Source: Hyposmocoma kahamanoa
Lineage: Eukaryota; Arthropoda; Insecta; Lepidoptera; Cosmopterigidae
Assembly (NCBI RefSeq): GCF_003589595.1
Contig: NW_020653855.1
Coordinates: 5,589,866-5,653,865 of the forward strand
Reading direction: 5' to 3'
Length of the DNA stretch: 64,000 nt
The notes beneath the pieces are model-generated. The model had not been told where the DNA came from, ran no database searches, and was given only the letters and a program-made list of their open reading frames with translations. This document shows positions 44,756 through 56,395 of this stretch, in pieces (the stretch's first letter is position 1; the number at the start of each line of letters is the position of its first letter). The position numbers were made by a program, and so were the translations under genes.

Positions 44756-44934
44756 TGAAAAAACCAAATATACGCGTTTTAAAATCCGGAAAAATAGTTT
44801 CATTTCCTATGTGTAACAACTGCGAAAACCTAAGAACTCTACATACATCTATCTAAGTTTTATTGAAATTGGTTACCTGAAAGTCCATGAAACTGGATTC
44901 ATTCCTTAGTTTGCCACCCTTAGAGGTGGAATAT

Positions 44935-45070
44935 TTTCTTCAAATATAAATGGGACCAATACTTAGGTACTCTCTTTCTGACAAGAAAGTTGGTTCTTCA
45001 AAATCGGTTCACAAATGTTAGAATAATCACGTAATACAAAAAAAAAAAAATTCATTTGAATTGAGAACCA
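44935..45070 (-). repeat. 'AACCGACTTC' repeat, copy 3 (partial)
   Basis: AAATGGGACCAATACTTAGG and AAAATCGGTTCACAAATGTT are the reverse-strand core of the family. The terminal motif is lost. Confidence 0.6.
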
Positions 45071-45607
45071 TTAAATATATCTATCTATTTTTGTCTTCAG
45101 GAATTTCAGAGTGATGTAATATCCACTTAATGTTTGTTACTTTACGTTTAGGTTAAAGTAACAAATATAAAGTTACTTAGCCTATTTTGAGTTCTTGTTA
45201 TTGCTGAGTTAGGACAAAGAAAGAGCTAGGATTTTGTTTACTGTGTTACAACATTTTTTTATGACTTTCTTTGCTATATGAATCTGCACCAACTCAACTC
45301 AATACAATGGATGACCAAATTAAAGATGAAAAAACATTATATCTTATATTAAAATAACAAACATAAAAAAACTCTTTAAAGTTTTATTCTACTCTTAATT
45401 AATGTGGCGGCTGTTCGCTTGTATTGTTTACACTATTATTTGAGGAAAAAGTTATATTTTTACTTTTAAATGTAACATAATGTTATTGCTGTTTTACTAT
45501 GATCGTTAAGATTTATCAATGCGAATATTATATACTTACATGGTTATTCTAGTAATTGGTCGTACACTTTAAAAGTGCAAAAATGCATTTCACTGCAATG
45601 CATTGAA

Positions 45608-45830
45608 CTGCCTCTGTGGCCGAACGGTTACTATGCCGGACTGCCACGCAGAGGTCCCAGGTTCGATTCCCGGGCCGGGAGAAATGTTTGTATGACCTAC
45701 ATTTATTTCTCTCGTGAGTTTGGGTGTAATTTGTGGTTGTCTATGTGTGTGTCCATGGCACCCGCGACACAGGGTTTTCCTAGTGCGGGGCTATGTTGAG
45801 TGTGTGCGTTATTATTATATTATTATTATT
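45608..45830 (+). repeat. tRNA-derived SINE-1, copy 4 (best preserved)
   Basis: CTGTGGCCGAACGGTTACTA and CAGGTTCGATTCCCGGG give intact A and B boxes. The body GTCCATGGCACCCGCGACAC and the (ATT)n tail are complete. Confidence 0.87.
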
Positions 45831-47283
45831 TCAATTAAGATTTTTTTTAACTTTACCATGAACTATATTGTATATATTACAAAGTTAGTTTGTTGTAAAC
45901 TACGCAAAATACATATTCGTAGGAATAAACGTTGAATTACCGAATAATCATAAAATGAATTGGAAAATAAATGTGAAAAAAATTACAAGGTGTATTTTGA
46001 GCGGGAGAATTCAAAAATGCAAAAAAAATGCGGCTTTTAAGCTCAATTTATATTGCGGCGGAACGGGATGGAAGCGATATTTTGTAACGTCGCAATATAA
46101 ATTCAGCCTTACGTTTATTCGACGAGGCCATCGAATTGTCATAAACTTAAAAAAAACTTATGCTATGTACAATTTCATTTAAAAAATTGGCAGTGTTGAC
46201 CTATTACCCGTATATCTAAAAAATTATCTGATTGCAAATTTTGACTAAAGATATGACAAAGATCAAACAACAATGTTATCATATCAATTATGTAAATAAA
46301 CATACGTGTTACAAATGATAACTTTGATAAGTATTGCCTTGTATGACGACAACAGTTTTGTTGTTTAAAAATGCATTGAACTTTAATATTGGTTACATGA
46401 GAAGTAGGGTTCGATCTTTATCGTCTCGTATCGTATATTGGCCCGTTTTAGTCTACTACAAATTGATAACAGGTGATCGGAAAAGGCTAGAGTATTTACT
46501 TGAACTTTAAGGAAGTTATACATATAGAGCGGGTAATGCTGTCGGATTTCCCGGAATTATTGTATTTCGTTCTACATTTTTACTGCGGTGGTGTATTTTT
46601 TATTTATTTATAGCCTTTATTGCTGTAACTAACTTAGCTAACACATTGTATGACATGCATACTTATTATATATTACTTATTTATTGTTACTCAAATTTGT
46701 TGACTACCAGTACCAGTACGAGTGGCTTTAACTTTTTGAAGAAACAATACACTTACTTTAACAAAAATTACACAAAAATAACTATAGTTTTTAAAGTAAT
46801 TTACTACATTTTATGCTCCCCACGCGAAACGAAAGTTTTGTTATTAAACAAACTCATAAATGCTAAGTGTTGCTATTTTAATTACCTACGAATTACTTAT
46901 CTACTTACATTAGGAATAATGTAAATTTACGTGAATACTATTCGCCTAGAAGCTGATTAATTCCGGTTTCTCGGCCGCCATTTCTTTAGATGTTATAAAG
47001 CGGGTTTTTGCGAATGTATACGTGTTTTGATGGAAGGTTTTATTTCTTTAATGAAATAGAACATGAAATAGAACCCGCACATCCACCGGCTTACCTCGCG
47101 CTGATTGGTTGAGATGCATCGGGACAAGTTATTTATTACGCTTTTAATAGTTGAATATTTTGAATATGTTTTTAAGCGGTAGGGTATGCGCGCTGTTTAG
47201 TATAATCGTTTGGTAATAAGCGGAAAATTTTAGGCAAGCCGGTGGGAAGCGTATTGTATGGACGCCTCACCACTGCTCGGTAC
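45831..47283. other. AT-rich stretch with a small inverted repeat
   Basis: AAGCTCAATTTATATTGCGGC and its near-inverse TCGCAATATAAATTCAGCC (about 46029-46109) form a short palindrome. No gene was recognised. Confidence 0.5.
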
Positions 47284-48139
47284 CTGGGGGCCTACTCTCG
47301 ATTTCCGTCTGACATCCGTTCGAAACAATTAATGCCAAATAAGCAATACTTGACCAAATGAAAAGACGCGTGATGCGAATGAAGCTTCATTTTTTTTTAA
47401 ATTTATTGGTTCACTTACAGTTATTACAATGTTACTTACTAAAATTAAATGTAGGTATAGAAGATCTTATCTAATTGCACAACCAATTACAAGTAAACAC
47501 AGCTCACAAAAACAACATGAATGTAGATAAATTAGAACTTAAAAAAAAAGCTATTTAATCCAGTTTAAAAAAAAAGAGAAAAGTAAAATACAAACAAAAA
47601 AGTAATAGTAAATACAAGCGAACAAGGGTCTCGGCATTATTAGTTAAACAGAAAAAATAAATAAAATTAATTAAGGTTAGATATAATACTATTACGAAAA
47701 TTGTTCAGCGACTGCCAAAATATATCGCTTACCTGACTGTGCTTATTATATAGTCTACAGAGCCTTGGGACACAGGAATTAAAGCCCAGAACGGTCTTGC
47801 GAAACGGAGGCACTAAGGGTGTAACTGCATACCTGGGATATTTTGAGGGAATTTTGAAGTTAAATTTAGCGAGCAGTTGTGGACAGTCTATGTGCGAACG
47901 CAAAATTTTATATAGAAATATTAAGTCCAATAATTCCTCTCTCTTTGCAAGTGATAGCATTTTGAAATACGTCAATCTGTCAGAATATGACCGCTACTTT
48001 CTGGCCAGACCCATTGAGTAAGCTAAGTGCCAGAGAAATCTCTTTTGTACTCGTTCCAGCCGCAACATGTGATTTCTGTGATTCATACTTGATACTTGTC
48101 TTTAGTTTTGTCGGACGGAGATCCAGAGTAGACCCCCTG
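47284..48139. mobile_element. MITE-B copy 4, split by a LINE fragment
   Basis: The left half 47284-47390 ends at GAATGAAGCTTCAT and the right half resumes at about 48081 with ATTCATACTTGATACTTGTC. It ends GTAGACCCCCTG. The interruption is a reverse-strand LINE (47391-48080). Confidence 0.82.
47391..48080 (-). pseudogene. 5'-truncated Jockey/CR1-like LINE tail
   Basis: On the minus strand, LERVQKRFLWHLAYSMGLAR then YSDRLTYFKMLSLAKREELL, DLIFLYKILRSHIDCPQLLA and KFNFKIPSKYPRY are the C-terminal part of a non-LTR reverse transcriptase. The poly(A) tail is a T-run at 47391. One in-frame stop follows GLARK. A shared TTCAT at both edges may be part of the target duplication. Confidence 0.82.
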
Positions 48140-48146
48140 TTTAGTA

Positions 48147-48450
48147 GCAGTAGAGCTCTTCGTGAAAAAGTTCGCCCAGGGAAGTACTGCCACCTTACCT
48201 ATTTCAGCGGTCAAGCATTAATGTCACCATTACTGTGTTCCGATTTTGAAGGGTAAGGGTGCTGGTGAAATTACAGGCACATGGGACTTGTCAACTTATG
48301 TCTCAGGGTGACGGGCGCAGTGGCAGTGCCCCTCAGATCTTTGCGATTTAAATCTCTGAGTGGCACTGCAACTGTTATGGACAGGCGTGTAGCTTACCAT
48401 CAGGCGCAGGACTTGTTCGTCCCGTCATTTGATATTATTAAAAAAAAAAA
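48147..48450 (+). repeat. SINE-2 copy 5 (near full length)
   Basis: Carries all family motifs from GCAGTAGAGCTC to TTTGATATTATTAAAAAAA. It is the best reference copy in the window. Confidence 0.83.
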
Positions 48451-48903
48451 TTTAGCTTGTCCTAAGATATAGGCCTCTTCCAGAGATTTCCATTTCTCCC
48501 TATCTTTTACTGTTAGCCTCCATGCTCCTCCAGCAACATATTTAAAATCGTCTTCGCGTCTGAAGTATGGTCTCCCTTTCTCGAAATTTATATGCCAAAT
48601 TTAATTTGAAAGTTACTATGAACTTTTTGGTGAAATCTCCACATCGAAGAAAGTTTACAATGTTGGAAAACGTGTAGAGTCCACCCGCATTTGGCCAGCT
48701 TGGCGGACTATACCTAAAACCTCGTCTGAGAGGAACACGCAGCCAGTAAAGGGACGAATAACAAAAGTTTTCTAACTGCGAGTAAAAAATATGAATATGA
48801 GTATTTTCAGTTTAGTTTTCCCCTGCTTCAAAGGTTGTCCTCTTGAAGAGATCGCTCTTGACGATAAGGCCGCCTTGTGCGCACGTTAATTCTAAGTCGT
48901 CTA

Positions 48904-49080
48904 AGGGTCGTATTCCAGAACTCTACTCAATACTCAAGTCAGGACTTGAGTGTCGCAGTGAGCACTGAAAATCATACTCCAGTCCTTCCCATTAGGGTCG
49001 TATTTCCAGTGCTTGAAATCATACTCAAGTCTGCTCAAATCCTGACTTGAGCATTGAGTAGAGTTCTGGAATACGATCCT
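48904..49080. mobile_element. MITE-C copy 4
   Basis: AGGGTCGTATTCCAGAACTC to GAGTTCTGGAATACGATCCT, flanked by TA on both sides. Confidence 0.83.
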
Positions 49081-49903
49081 TAGTACCGTTTTTGTTTTTG
49101 TGTATGAGCAATAAAGTATATATCTATTTGTCTATTTTGTTTGTTTTTGATTTTATTTAATTTTTAACCATTCTGGAATTTTAGAGGTGTTATTATTCGC
49201 TCTATGTGTATTACTTAAAATTTAAGTAAATATACACCGACTTCTGGTGATAGCACGCGAGTGAAATTTTTTAAAACTATATTACGAAATTGCTTTTTGG
49301 TATACAAAGGTAAAACCTCACTTAGCAAAGAAATTTCGCCATGAATTCACTCAAGACTTGTACAAACAGTACAGATCTGGACAAAAAATTCAAATTACTG
49401 GGCACGTAATTCGTTGTATTTTTACATGTAACTATAGCAAAATTACGCGCGTAATAAACTTTTAACAATTTTGTATTTTTTTTAACTTTATGAATATTTA
49501 TAATAAGCACGATAAATGAGTAACATAAGTGTATTTATTTTATGTTTGTATTCTTTATTATTACGTGTTTGTTTCATTATTGTCATTTATTTGCATATGT
49601 TGAACTGGTACAAACCAAAGCTGGTTTTTGTTCCATCGTTAGCAGCCTTGATTTCAATTTTCATTTCGTACTTGTTTCTTAATAAATAAATAAATAAATA
49701 TAGATTTGTCTTTAGCCAGTCATAAAGGTAGAAATGGGACAACGTACACGCTATTATGACTTGTAACAAGGTTTTAAAATTAGCATTCTCAGCAATGTGC
49801 TAAAGCGTGCTGACAAATGGGTTGTAACCCTAATTGCCTGTGCTAACAATACGGACTTTGATGATATCAAAAATAATTTCAAGGACATACTTTGACACTA
49901 GTA

Positions 49904-50013
49904 CAGGGTCAAGAGCACGTCAAGCAAGACACTTAAGATTTAAATCCAACTATGCCGCACAAGATAACAACGGTCCCAAGTAGAACTTGTCAAGCTTGAC
50001 GTGCTCTTGACTG
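49904..50013. mobile_element. MITE-D copy 2, just before exon A
   Basis: CAGGGTCAAGAGCACGTCAA at the left mirrors TTGACGTGCTCTTGACTG at the right, with TA duplications at 49902-49903 and 50014-50015. It ends 39 bases before exon A (50053) and so lies in the branch-point zone of that acceptor. Confidence 0.82.
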
Positions 50014-50052
50014 TACCTATGCGAAGTTTTCAAACAACGACTTTCTTTCCAG

Positions 50053-50151
50053 GGGTTCAAGATGATGAACCAGGAGATAATGTGCGAGGTGGAGATTGGT
50101 ACCCACGGTTCCATGGTAGAGATTGATGGGGATGACCAGGTCGGAGTCAAG
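50053..50151 (+). CDS. Exon A of an unidentified acidic protein
   Basis: The exon is bounded by TTTCTTTCCAG and GTATGT. It is open in one frame across 33 codons: GFKMMNQEIMCEVEIGTHGS then MVEIDGDDQVGVK. Two adjacent ATGs (50062 and 50065) could be the real start if the upstream bases are 5' UTR. Its phase 0 end matches the start of the exon at 55256. The protein family is not recognised. A MITE (49904-50013) ends 39 bases before this exon. Confidence 0.7.
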
Positions 50152-50854
50152 GTATGTATTAGGAGTAGCTTTCAGATCAGATCTTCCAATAGCACCACAT
50201 GAGTTTTAGCAGTGTGTTGATTCTGGAAAATCTGAAATGCTCAGGGAAACAAATATACACACAGGGAAATAAACATAATTCGAGGCACCTTGCGTTTTTG
50301 CCTTAAAGGGGTAGAATACAAAAATAGTGTTATCATCGAAGAAAAAGGTTTCCCCCGGTTTTGCAAGTCTAAATTTCCAACAAGGACTTATGGAAAAAAC
50401 TTTTAATATACTAGTTCTAAAATTGCGTAGGCTAGTTCTTGATCAATCGAACATTGTTTAAGCTTAGGGCATTTAATACTGATGCGAGGTGGTTCGAATT
50501 ATGTGTCCAGGAGTGTATATTTTACCACTGGTAAAGAATCCTCTTCATCCATTATTCTCTTTCTTTTTATCGTATCGCTAGCATACACTATATTATTGTG
50601 TCCCATAAATCAGCCATGCCGATTACGTCATTAGTAACCACCATTAAATGTGGCAAAGATCTAATGCTCTAATGCACCACACGCTTGTCATTTGCCGCAA
50701 GCCCCAAACGTCTACAAACGCTTGGCTAATTAGGCGAGACAAACGTTGCACACGCTTGCAAGCGCACTAGCACACAACGTTAGTCATAGTGCTCCGGTAA
50801 AGCAAGCATGGCGGACGTCGAATTTGTGTCTTTTATTTAGACATGAGGGCCGCG

Positions 50855-50910
50855 CCGGCGCGCCGCCGCCGCCGCGTTTTTCCTTGCGCCGCCGCCGCCG
50901 ACTAATGCAA
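50855..50910. repeat. GCC-rich low-complexity block
   Basis: Repeated GCC triplets, unusual in this AT-rich window. A related block is at 53895-53945 on the other side of the nested LINE. Confidence 0.7.
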
Positions 50911-51306
50911 TCGGTGCGCCCACGCTTCCGTATTGTGTATGTGAAAATGGCGACGCCAGAAAATTACTTTTCTAAGATAAAACTTTTTTTTTTATAAAAT
51001 GTAGTTCGCATTTGACCTCCATCTCATCTGATGGAAAGTGATGATGAGGTCGACGACAGATGAATGCCTCTTCACTTTTGCCATGAAAAGGCCCAAGTTA
51101 TAACGTTCAGGGAACAAGTCTGCAAGCAGGGAATTCCACTCCATAGCCATTCGCCACATAATTGTGGAAGCGTAACATCGTGCGAATCTTTGGAATATCC
51201 ACAACATAGAGGTGGAACCCAAGTCTACGTCTAGTCCCCTGGTGATGGAAAGGGGAAAGCGGAATTAAATCGTGTAATTCCATCGCACACTCTCCATGAT
51301 ATATCC

Positions 51307-52246
51307 TTTTTTTTTTTTTTTTTTTTTTNNNNNNNNNNNNNNNNNNNNNNNNNNNNNNNNNNNNNNNNNNNNNNNNNNNNNNNNNNNNNNNNNNNNNNNN
51401 NNNNNNNNNNNNNNNNNNNNNNNNNNNNAATCTTTATGGATACCCCTGAGCCCAGGGAGACTCAGGGGTTATGTGGGGACTCTCCCTCCAGGCTGGAGGG
51501 CCTACCCCACTAAAACCCCCCCGGGTTTCCCTCTCGCCGGTTGAGTCGGCGCCGTGGGATCAGTGAACATTCACCACGACGCCGCCCGGCCGCCCTAGCT
51601 TACGCCAGGGCTCCCGCGCCAACGGAGGGCGAGTCGGTTGTCCTCCGACCCGCCCCCCAGACGAGTGAGGCCGTGCAATGCAGACTCCGGAGTCCCTGTC
51701 CAGAGCCCGCTGGTCTCACTAGGGGATCAGGCGAGCAGCGAACTGCCTTCGCCTTCTCCCCGTACGTCTGCGCCGGAGCGGGTGCGAGTCTGCCGCGTCC
51801 TCGCGCACCCGCTCCGTGGCCTCCTTTTGCGACATAACCTCTGCGCAAAAGGAGGCCACCGCCTCCCAGGACTCCTCGCTATCGAGCATGGCGGCAACCA
51901 CACTCGGCAGCGAGAGGTCCTGCCCTACAGTCCCCGTCAGAGTGCGGCGCTGCTCATCCCACCGGCTACACACCTGTAGGGTGTGCTGCGCGGTGTCATC
52001 CGCAGCGCCGCACTCGTGGCACGACGGGGACGGTTCCCTCCTCGCCACCTTGTGCAGGTAGTGACCGAAGCAGCCGTGCCCGGTCAGCACCTGCACAAGG
52101 TGGTACGACAGTGGTCCGTGGGACCGGTTTACCCACTCTACGAGGACAGGGCGGATCGCCTCTATGGTACGAGCGCCATAGGGGGGATCCGCCAAGCCCT
52201 CTTTCCACCGGTCCCGCATGCGCTGCGCCGCGAGGCGGCGCTCCCG
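51307..52246 (-). mobile_element. R1-clade LINE, 3' end, inserted into LINE-B
   Basis: The minus strand encodes MERERRLAAQRMRDRWKEGL through SHGPLSYHLVQVLTGHGCFG, a C-x2-C-x8-H-x4-C knuckle (CHECGAADDTAQHTLQVC) and SWEAVASFCAEVMSQKEATE. It stops at TAG (51719). These are the C-terminal hallmarks of R1/TRAS-type elements. The poly(A) tail is a T-run at 51307-51328, followed by the 100-N gap. It is flanked by an exact 15-bp duplication, CTCCATGATATATCC. The 5' end is truncated and the remaining frame is intact. Confidence 0.9.
51329..51428. other. Assembly gap (100 N)
   Basis: A run of exactly 100 N next to the T-run of the R1-clade element, probably a standard-size placeholder. Confidence 1.
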
Positions 52247-52465
52247 CTCCATGATATATCCTGTGAAATACCGATAAGCTGGCAACTTAACGGCGGTGTT
52301 CAAGGCTCTGCAGCTTCGCCTCCACTAATTCCGAGCCACCTATAAGCTTCTTGGTACGGTTGTCAATTGAATCAAAGGTGGCCAGTTGGTACGTAACAGA
52401 GCCATCCTAAAGGTGGCAACAGTACTCCATGCACGACCGGACTTGTGCTTAGTACAGCTTAAACA

Positions 52466-52968
52466 ACTGACCCTATCTACCGGACCGACATTTCCCTGTC
52501 TACCAATCCGAGAGGTAGGGTTTTTCGGAGAGACTACGGGCTTGACGCTAAAATCAGGGTACAGGGGGCGCCCGGGCCAAGCCCGATGAAGAGATTTGGT
52601 AGTGGACTCAGAGACGACGGCTTGACGGTGGCAACTGCCAGTTGTGCAATGCGCAACGGGAATTGAGCGTGCCTACGTCTCCGGTACCTATCTGAAAAAT
52701 AGGGAGGGTACTGTACGTGCACCCGGGGCGGCTCACCCGAGGCACTAGCCTCTCGAAGAACCGGATGTAGTCAAGTGACAGAGGTCCATGAGAACCCTGT
52801 ACACTGGCTGATCTGGGGTCAGAACCTGAATTTATAAGGTTCCTCTGCGCGCACAGGTTATAGTGTCCTTCTCGTGTGCCCTAAGGGTAGGTAACTATAA
52901 AAAATAAAAATAAAATATAAAAAAAGGTCACTATAATCAAAACTAACGTAGAAAGATATGGTGCTTGT
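52466..52968 (-). repeat. GC-rich interspersed repeat K, copy inserted in LINE-B
   Basis: Shares GAGCCGCCCCGGGTGCAC, GGTTCTTCGAGAGGCTAGTG and CTACCAAATCTC blocks with 58194-59018 in opposite orientation. Non-coding. It sits between the CACACC and AAGCTGTACTAAG segments of LINE-B. Confidence 0.7.
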
Positions 52969-53659
52969 CCCGGTGTGAAGTAACGCCTCACCCTGGAAAG
53001 GATCACAAGCTTCAAAGGCTTTAGAAAAATCCAAAGACACTGCAAGTGCTTCGCCTTGCTTTTCTATAGCTTCGCTCTATATGTGATAGGCATACACAAG
53101 AAATCCCCAGTAGATCGCCCTAGTCGGAATCCGTACTGGCGATCATTGAGGAGGTCGTTCGTTGTCCTCAAGGTACGACAGGAGACGGTTGTTGAATACA
53201 CGTTCCATAGTCTTGCAGAGTATGAAGTGACCGAGATAGGTATATAGTTGACAGAGTCAGCTCTGCTTCCCTTTTTCGGCACAAGTTGCACGTTTGCAAG
53301 CTTCCACAACTTGGGAACTACACCAGTCTCAAGTGAGACGCGGTACAGGCGTAGGCGTGTGAGAACAGGAGACAACTCAGGCGCACAGTTACGTGTAGGA
53401 CTAGTGCCTGAAATCCATGTGGCCCGCTAGCTATATTCACGTCTAGATTCCGCAGAGTTCTAAGTACCTCTTTTTGGCGTATGCGAATTGGCGCCATAGT
53501 GCAGCCAGCCTGAGGTAAGATTAGATCCAGACGTGAACTATTTGCAAAGAGTGAGGCAAAAAGATTTGCCTTGTCATCTGCAGTATAGGCCAGCGTGCCG
53601 TCCAGCCTCGGCAGAGGTGACATAGATAGGCGACAAAAGTTAGTTAGTGGCTTTATAAA

Positions 53660-53960
53660 GATGTTTTGTTTAAAAAATTAATTTGTCAATTTCTGGCGTC
53701 GCCATTTCCACTACGCATTCGCAATATGAAAGCGTGCGCGTGCGTACGATCGGAGCGACTGATCGAACTGATAAAAAATTGATTACTATAGAAAATACGT
53801 TATTTTATTTTTTCCTTTGAAAAAGTATTTGTATAACGGTTTTTGTAAAAACAATCAATATCGGTGTTTGTTTTTCACACAAATTCGTTTTAGAGTCGCG
53901 CTTGCGCCGCCGGAACGCCGCCGCCGCCGACACTTTTGTCGGCGCGCCGTCGATCTGCCG
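53660..53960. repeat. Inverted arm paired with 50915-50990, plus GCC-rich block
   Basis: TTTCTGGCGTCGCCATTTCC is the reverse of AAAATGGCGACGCCAGAAAA at 50944. The GCGCACGCTTTCATATTG side also pairs. A GCC-rich block lies at about 53895-53945. The two arms flank LINE-B, suggesting that the LINE landed inside an older inverted-repeat element. Confidence 0.6.
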
Positions 53961-55255
53961 GTTGATCTATTATCGGCGCTCATGTCTACTTTTATTACGT
54001 TCGGCTTGACCTATTTTTATTACAAAAAGGAGCAAGATGAATGTAAACGTGCATCTACTACTTTTTTTCTCATTATGGTCCTTATGCTTCGGATTCCAAA
54101 TGCAGAGTTCTGCTTGGTAACACTCTAGAAAGAACAGTCTCGTTTGACCAGTCCATTTTCCAAATTTATAACCACGTAAAGCTCGTAGATTATATTATAA
54201 TAGTTGTTTTTGAATTATATCCGCTAAGGAAAAGGTTGACAGACAGACATGTCTATAAAGATGGCACAGCGTCATCTTTTTTTGTTAATATTATACGGCA
54301 TATCTATCAACCCAACGTAGCAGAACAGAAACGTCTATCTGTCGACAGTTATCAAACAAAACTTACTAGCACAAAAATGTGGATACATGGCAAGTTCAAA
54401 CATCATTCACACATTTGTGCTTGCGCGCCCTTGCCATGGTTTGGCAAGCGCGTGGAGCCGGTATTAGGTGTATTAGGTATATTTACAACATGTGTGGTAC
54501 TAAAAAATAATGTGACAACCCTACGCTCCGAGGCAAGTGTAGGCATTTATGCGCCGAACAGGCGGGAGTAGCCTTACTTGCTCTTATTATACTATGCCAT
54601 AACACATACTGTTTAGGCCCAGTGGTTAAATAAAATGCTAGTGGACTGGAAATTGTATTCGAGAAAATGGAAAGAAATTGTCAAATATGATATAATTGAA
54701 CGATGAATTATGCTTTATGGTAGACTAAGATTTTTTATTTTATTTATTTCGTGCTATTTCAACAAATTCTGAAACCCTTGAGGTTTTAGAATGTGTCACG
54801 TCTGACAAGTGAAAATTAAGTAGTTACAGTCTACATGAAGTACAACTTAAGTTAACGTAAACGATCTTATATAAATATATATATAGGTTAGGCACAAATT
54901 ATTTAATAATTACATTTATTTTAATAACTTAGGGTAAGTTGTAACTAAGAACGTGCGAGAGCGAGCGAGAAGGTACTGGTTTTGCTGCATTAATGTTCTC
55001 ATTCGCCTGTTCTTGACAGTAGTTTCATAGATGTAGAGGCTGTTGCTTTTTATGAAACGGTTTTATTTCATTATTAAAACTTCACTATCGAATTGAAATC
55101 GTAAATCTGTAGGCAATTTATTAAGGATGTATTAAGTGGGGTGGTGCTATCAACCCAGACGGATTCTGCAGAATCTATTTACGATATCTTGTTATATTTT
55201 GCTATAATTTAAAAAACCCGTTCCTGCAGTTCAACTTTAACATAATATGTTACAG
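53961..55255. other. Intron stretch of the acidic gene, nothing recognised
   Basis: No repeat or coding sequence was identified with confidence. Confidence 0.45.
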
Positions 55256-55358
55256 TACGAAGAAATAGAAGCCGGTCAATACGAAGAGTACATAACTGAT
55301 GACCAGTATGAAGAGGTGGAGGAGCAGGTGATCGGTGGCATGCAGCACCTGGAGGAAG
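55256..55358 (+). CDS. Exon B of the same unidentified acidic protein
   Basis: The acceptor is ATATGTTACAG and the donor GTCAGT. It encodes YEEIEAGQYEEYITDDQYEE then VEEQVIGGMQHLEEG, with a repeated Y-E-E pattern and very high Glu/Asp content. It ends one base into a codon, which the exon at 62468 completes. The strong coding bias and matching phases make a real exon likely. The acidic, aromatic composition suggests a disordered region, for example in a nuclear regulator. There is a slight, unproven similarity to the EEQIIG segment of YY1/Pho proteins. Confidence 0.75.
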
Positions 55359-55564
55359 GTCAGTTGATAGCATCATTCATCATCAGCATTTATATCCATT
55401 CATCTTGCACCGCACATAATCGTACAGCTAATGGCTAGAGCATGAACAAGGAGTAATGGCATGGAGGGAAGAGCATGAGTAAAGAGCCTTACTGCGAATG
55501 TAAACTTGGAGAAGTTTTAGTGATAATAATTAATCTTTTAGGGCATGGGAGAGGCGATAGTCTA

Positions 55565-55731
55565 AGGGTCGTATTCTAGAACTCTACTCAATGCTCAAGT
55601 CGGGATTTGAGTATGGTTTAAAGCACTCGAAGTCATACTCAAGTCCCTGCCATTAGGGTCGTATTTCCAGTGTTTGTGTTTCAATTGCAATCCTGACTTG
55701 AGCATTGAGTAGAGTTCTAGAATACGACCCT
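55565..55731. mobile_element. MITE-C copy 5
   Basis: AGGGTCGTATTCTAGAACTC to GAGTTCTAGAATACGACCCT, with TA on both sides. It is very close in sequence to the copies at 24596-24930. Confidence 0.85.
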
Positions 55732-55744
55732 TAAAAACCTCAAA

Positions 55745-55850
55745 AGTTCATGAAGTTCCCTTAGAGGTGGAATATTTTCTTCAAATTTAAATGGGACCAC
55801 TACTGAGGTACCCTCTTTCCAACAAAATAAAATCATCCAAATCGGTTCAC
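55745..55850 (-). repeat. 'AACCGACTTC' repeat, copy 4 (partial)
   Basis: CTTAGAGGTGGAATATTTTC, AAATGGGACCACTACTGAGG and AAATCGGTTCACAATAAT match the family core, with an (AAT)n tail after it. Confidence 0.6.
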
Positions 55851-55989
55851 AATAATAATAATAATAATATGCTAGACAAGTCGCATTATTTACCTTGTCT
55901 CAAACTAGGGAATTTATTGTATTGTGAGTTAATTAGTAGTAGACTCCAGTCCATTACTAATTTACAAAAGTTCGTTCCTTAATTGATCC

Positions 55990-56300
55990 TACGGCGACAC
56001 TTATCGATGCCTAACTTTCACAAAGTCGTATCTTATAAAGAGTCATTATTCAGACGATGGCAAAACTTTCTATTCATTTTAAATTTCTTATCAAGGATAT
56101 TAATTTGGATGCATTAGTTTAAGAATAGGTAGAAGCTAGTGTGTAAATATGAAGGAAATATGATGTGAAATCAGGCTGCCAACTTTGTATATACAATAAA
56201 TTTTTTGCATCTCAGTAACTTTGTGCTTTAAGATACGAGTTTGAGAAAGTAAGGCGACAATATCTCAGGTAATGAAATCATGCAATCAATAGGAAAAAGC
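55990..56300. repeat. Fragment related to the 59865-62319 element
   Basis: TTTAAATTTCTTATCAAGGA and ATACGAGTTTGAGAAAGTAA are shared, in reverse or direct sense, with 61600-62150. It is a piece of the same DNA-transposon family. Confidence 0.6.
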
Positions 56301-56343
56301 GGACTGTTGACAAGTTCGAAATAACTTTAGTATTTACCGAGCT

Positions 56344-56395
56344 AATACATACATACATCCATACATACATACATACATCCATACATATACTTCAC
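56344..56395. repeat. (CATA)n microsatellite
   Basis: About twelve imperfect CATA/CATC units. Confidence 0.85.

Larger units (their letters stand above)
50986..53640 (-). pseudogene. Dead LINE ('LINE-B'), reverse strand, interrupted by two other elements
   Basis: In minus-strand order: RT N-terminus (DGTLAYTADDKANLFASLFA near 53600; NVQLVPKKGSRADSVNYIPI near 53280; LNDRQYGFRLGRSTGDF near 53130; LSLDFSKAFE near 53035). A deletion removes the catalytic core. C-terminal pieces follow at 52465-52262 and 51291-50986 (AMEWNSLLADLFPERYNLGL). The order matches the related copy at 60087-61470. A GC-rich repeat (52466-52968) and an R1-clade LINE (51307-52246) are inserted in it. Confidence 0.82.

Noticed and set aside
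51541..51837. Plus-strand GC-rich open frames at 51.5-52.3 kb
   Set aside because: These are shadows of the minus-strand R1-clade ORF, which has clear C-terminal family motifs.
53817..54128. 103-codon plus-strand frame crossing the GCC block
   Set aside because: Its arginine run comes from the GCC-rich repeat and the rest is not protein-like.
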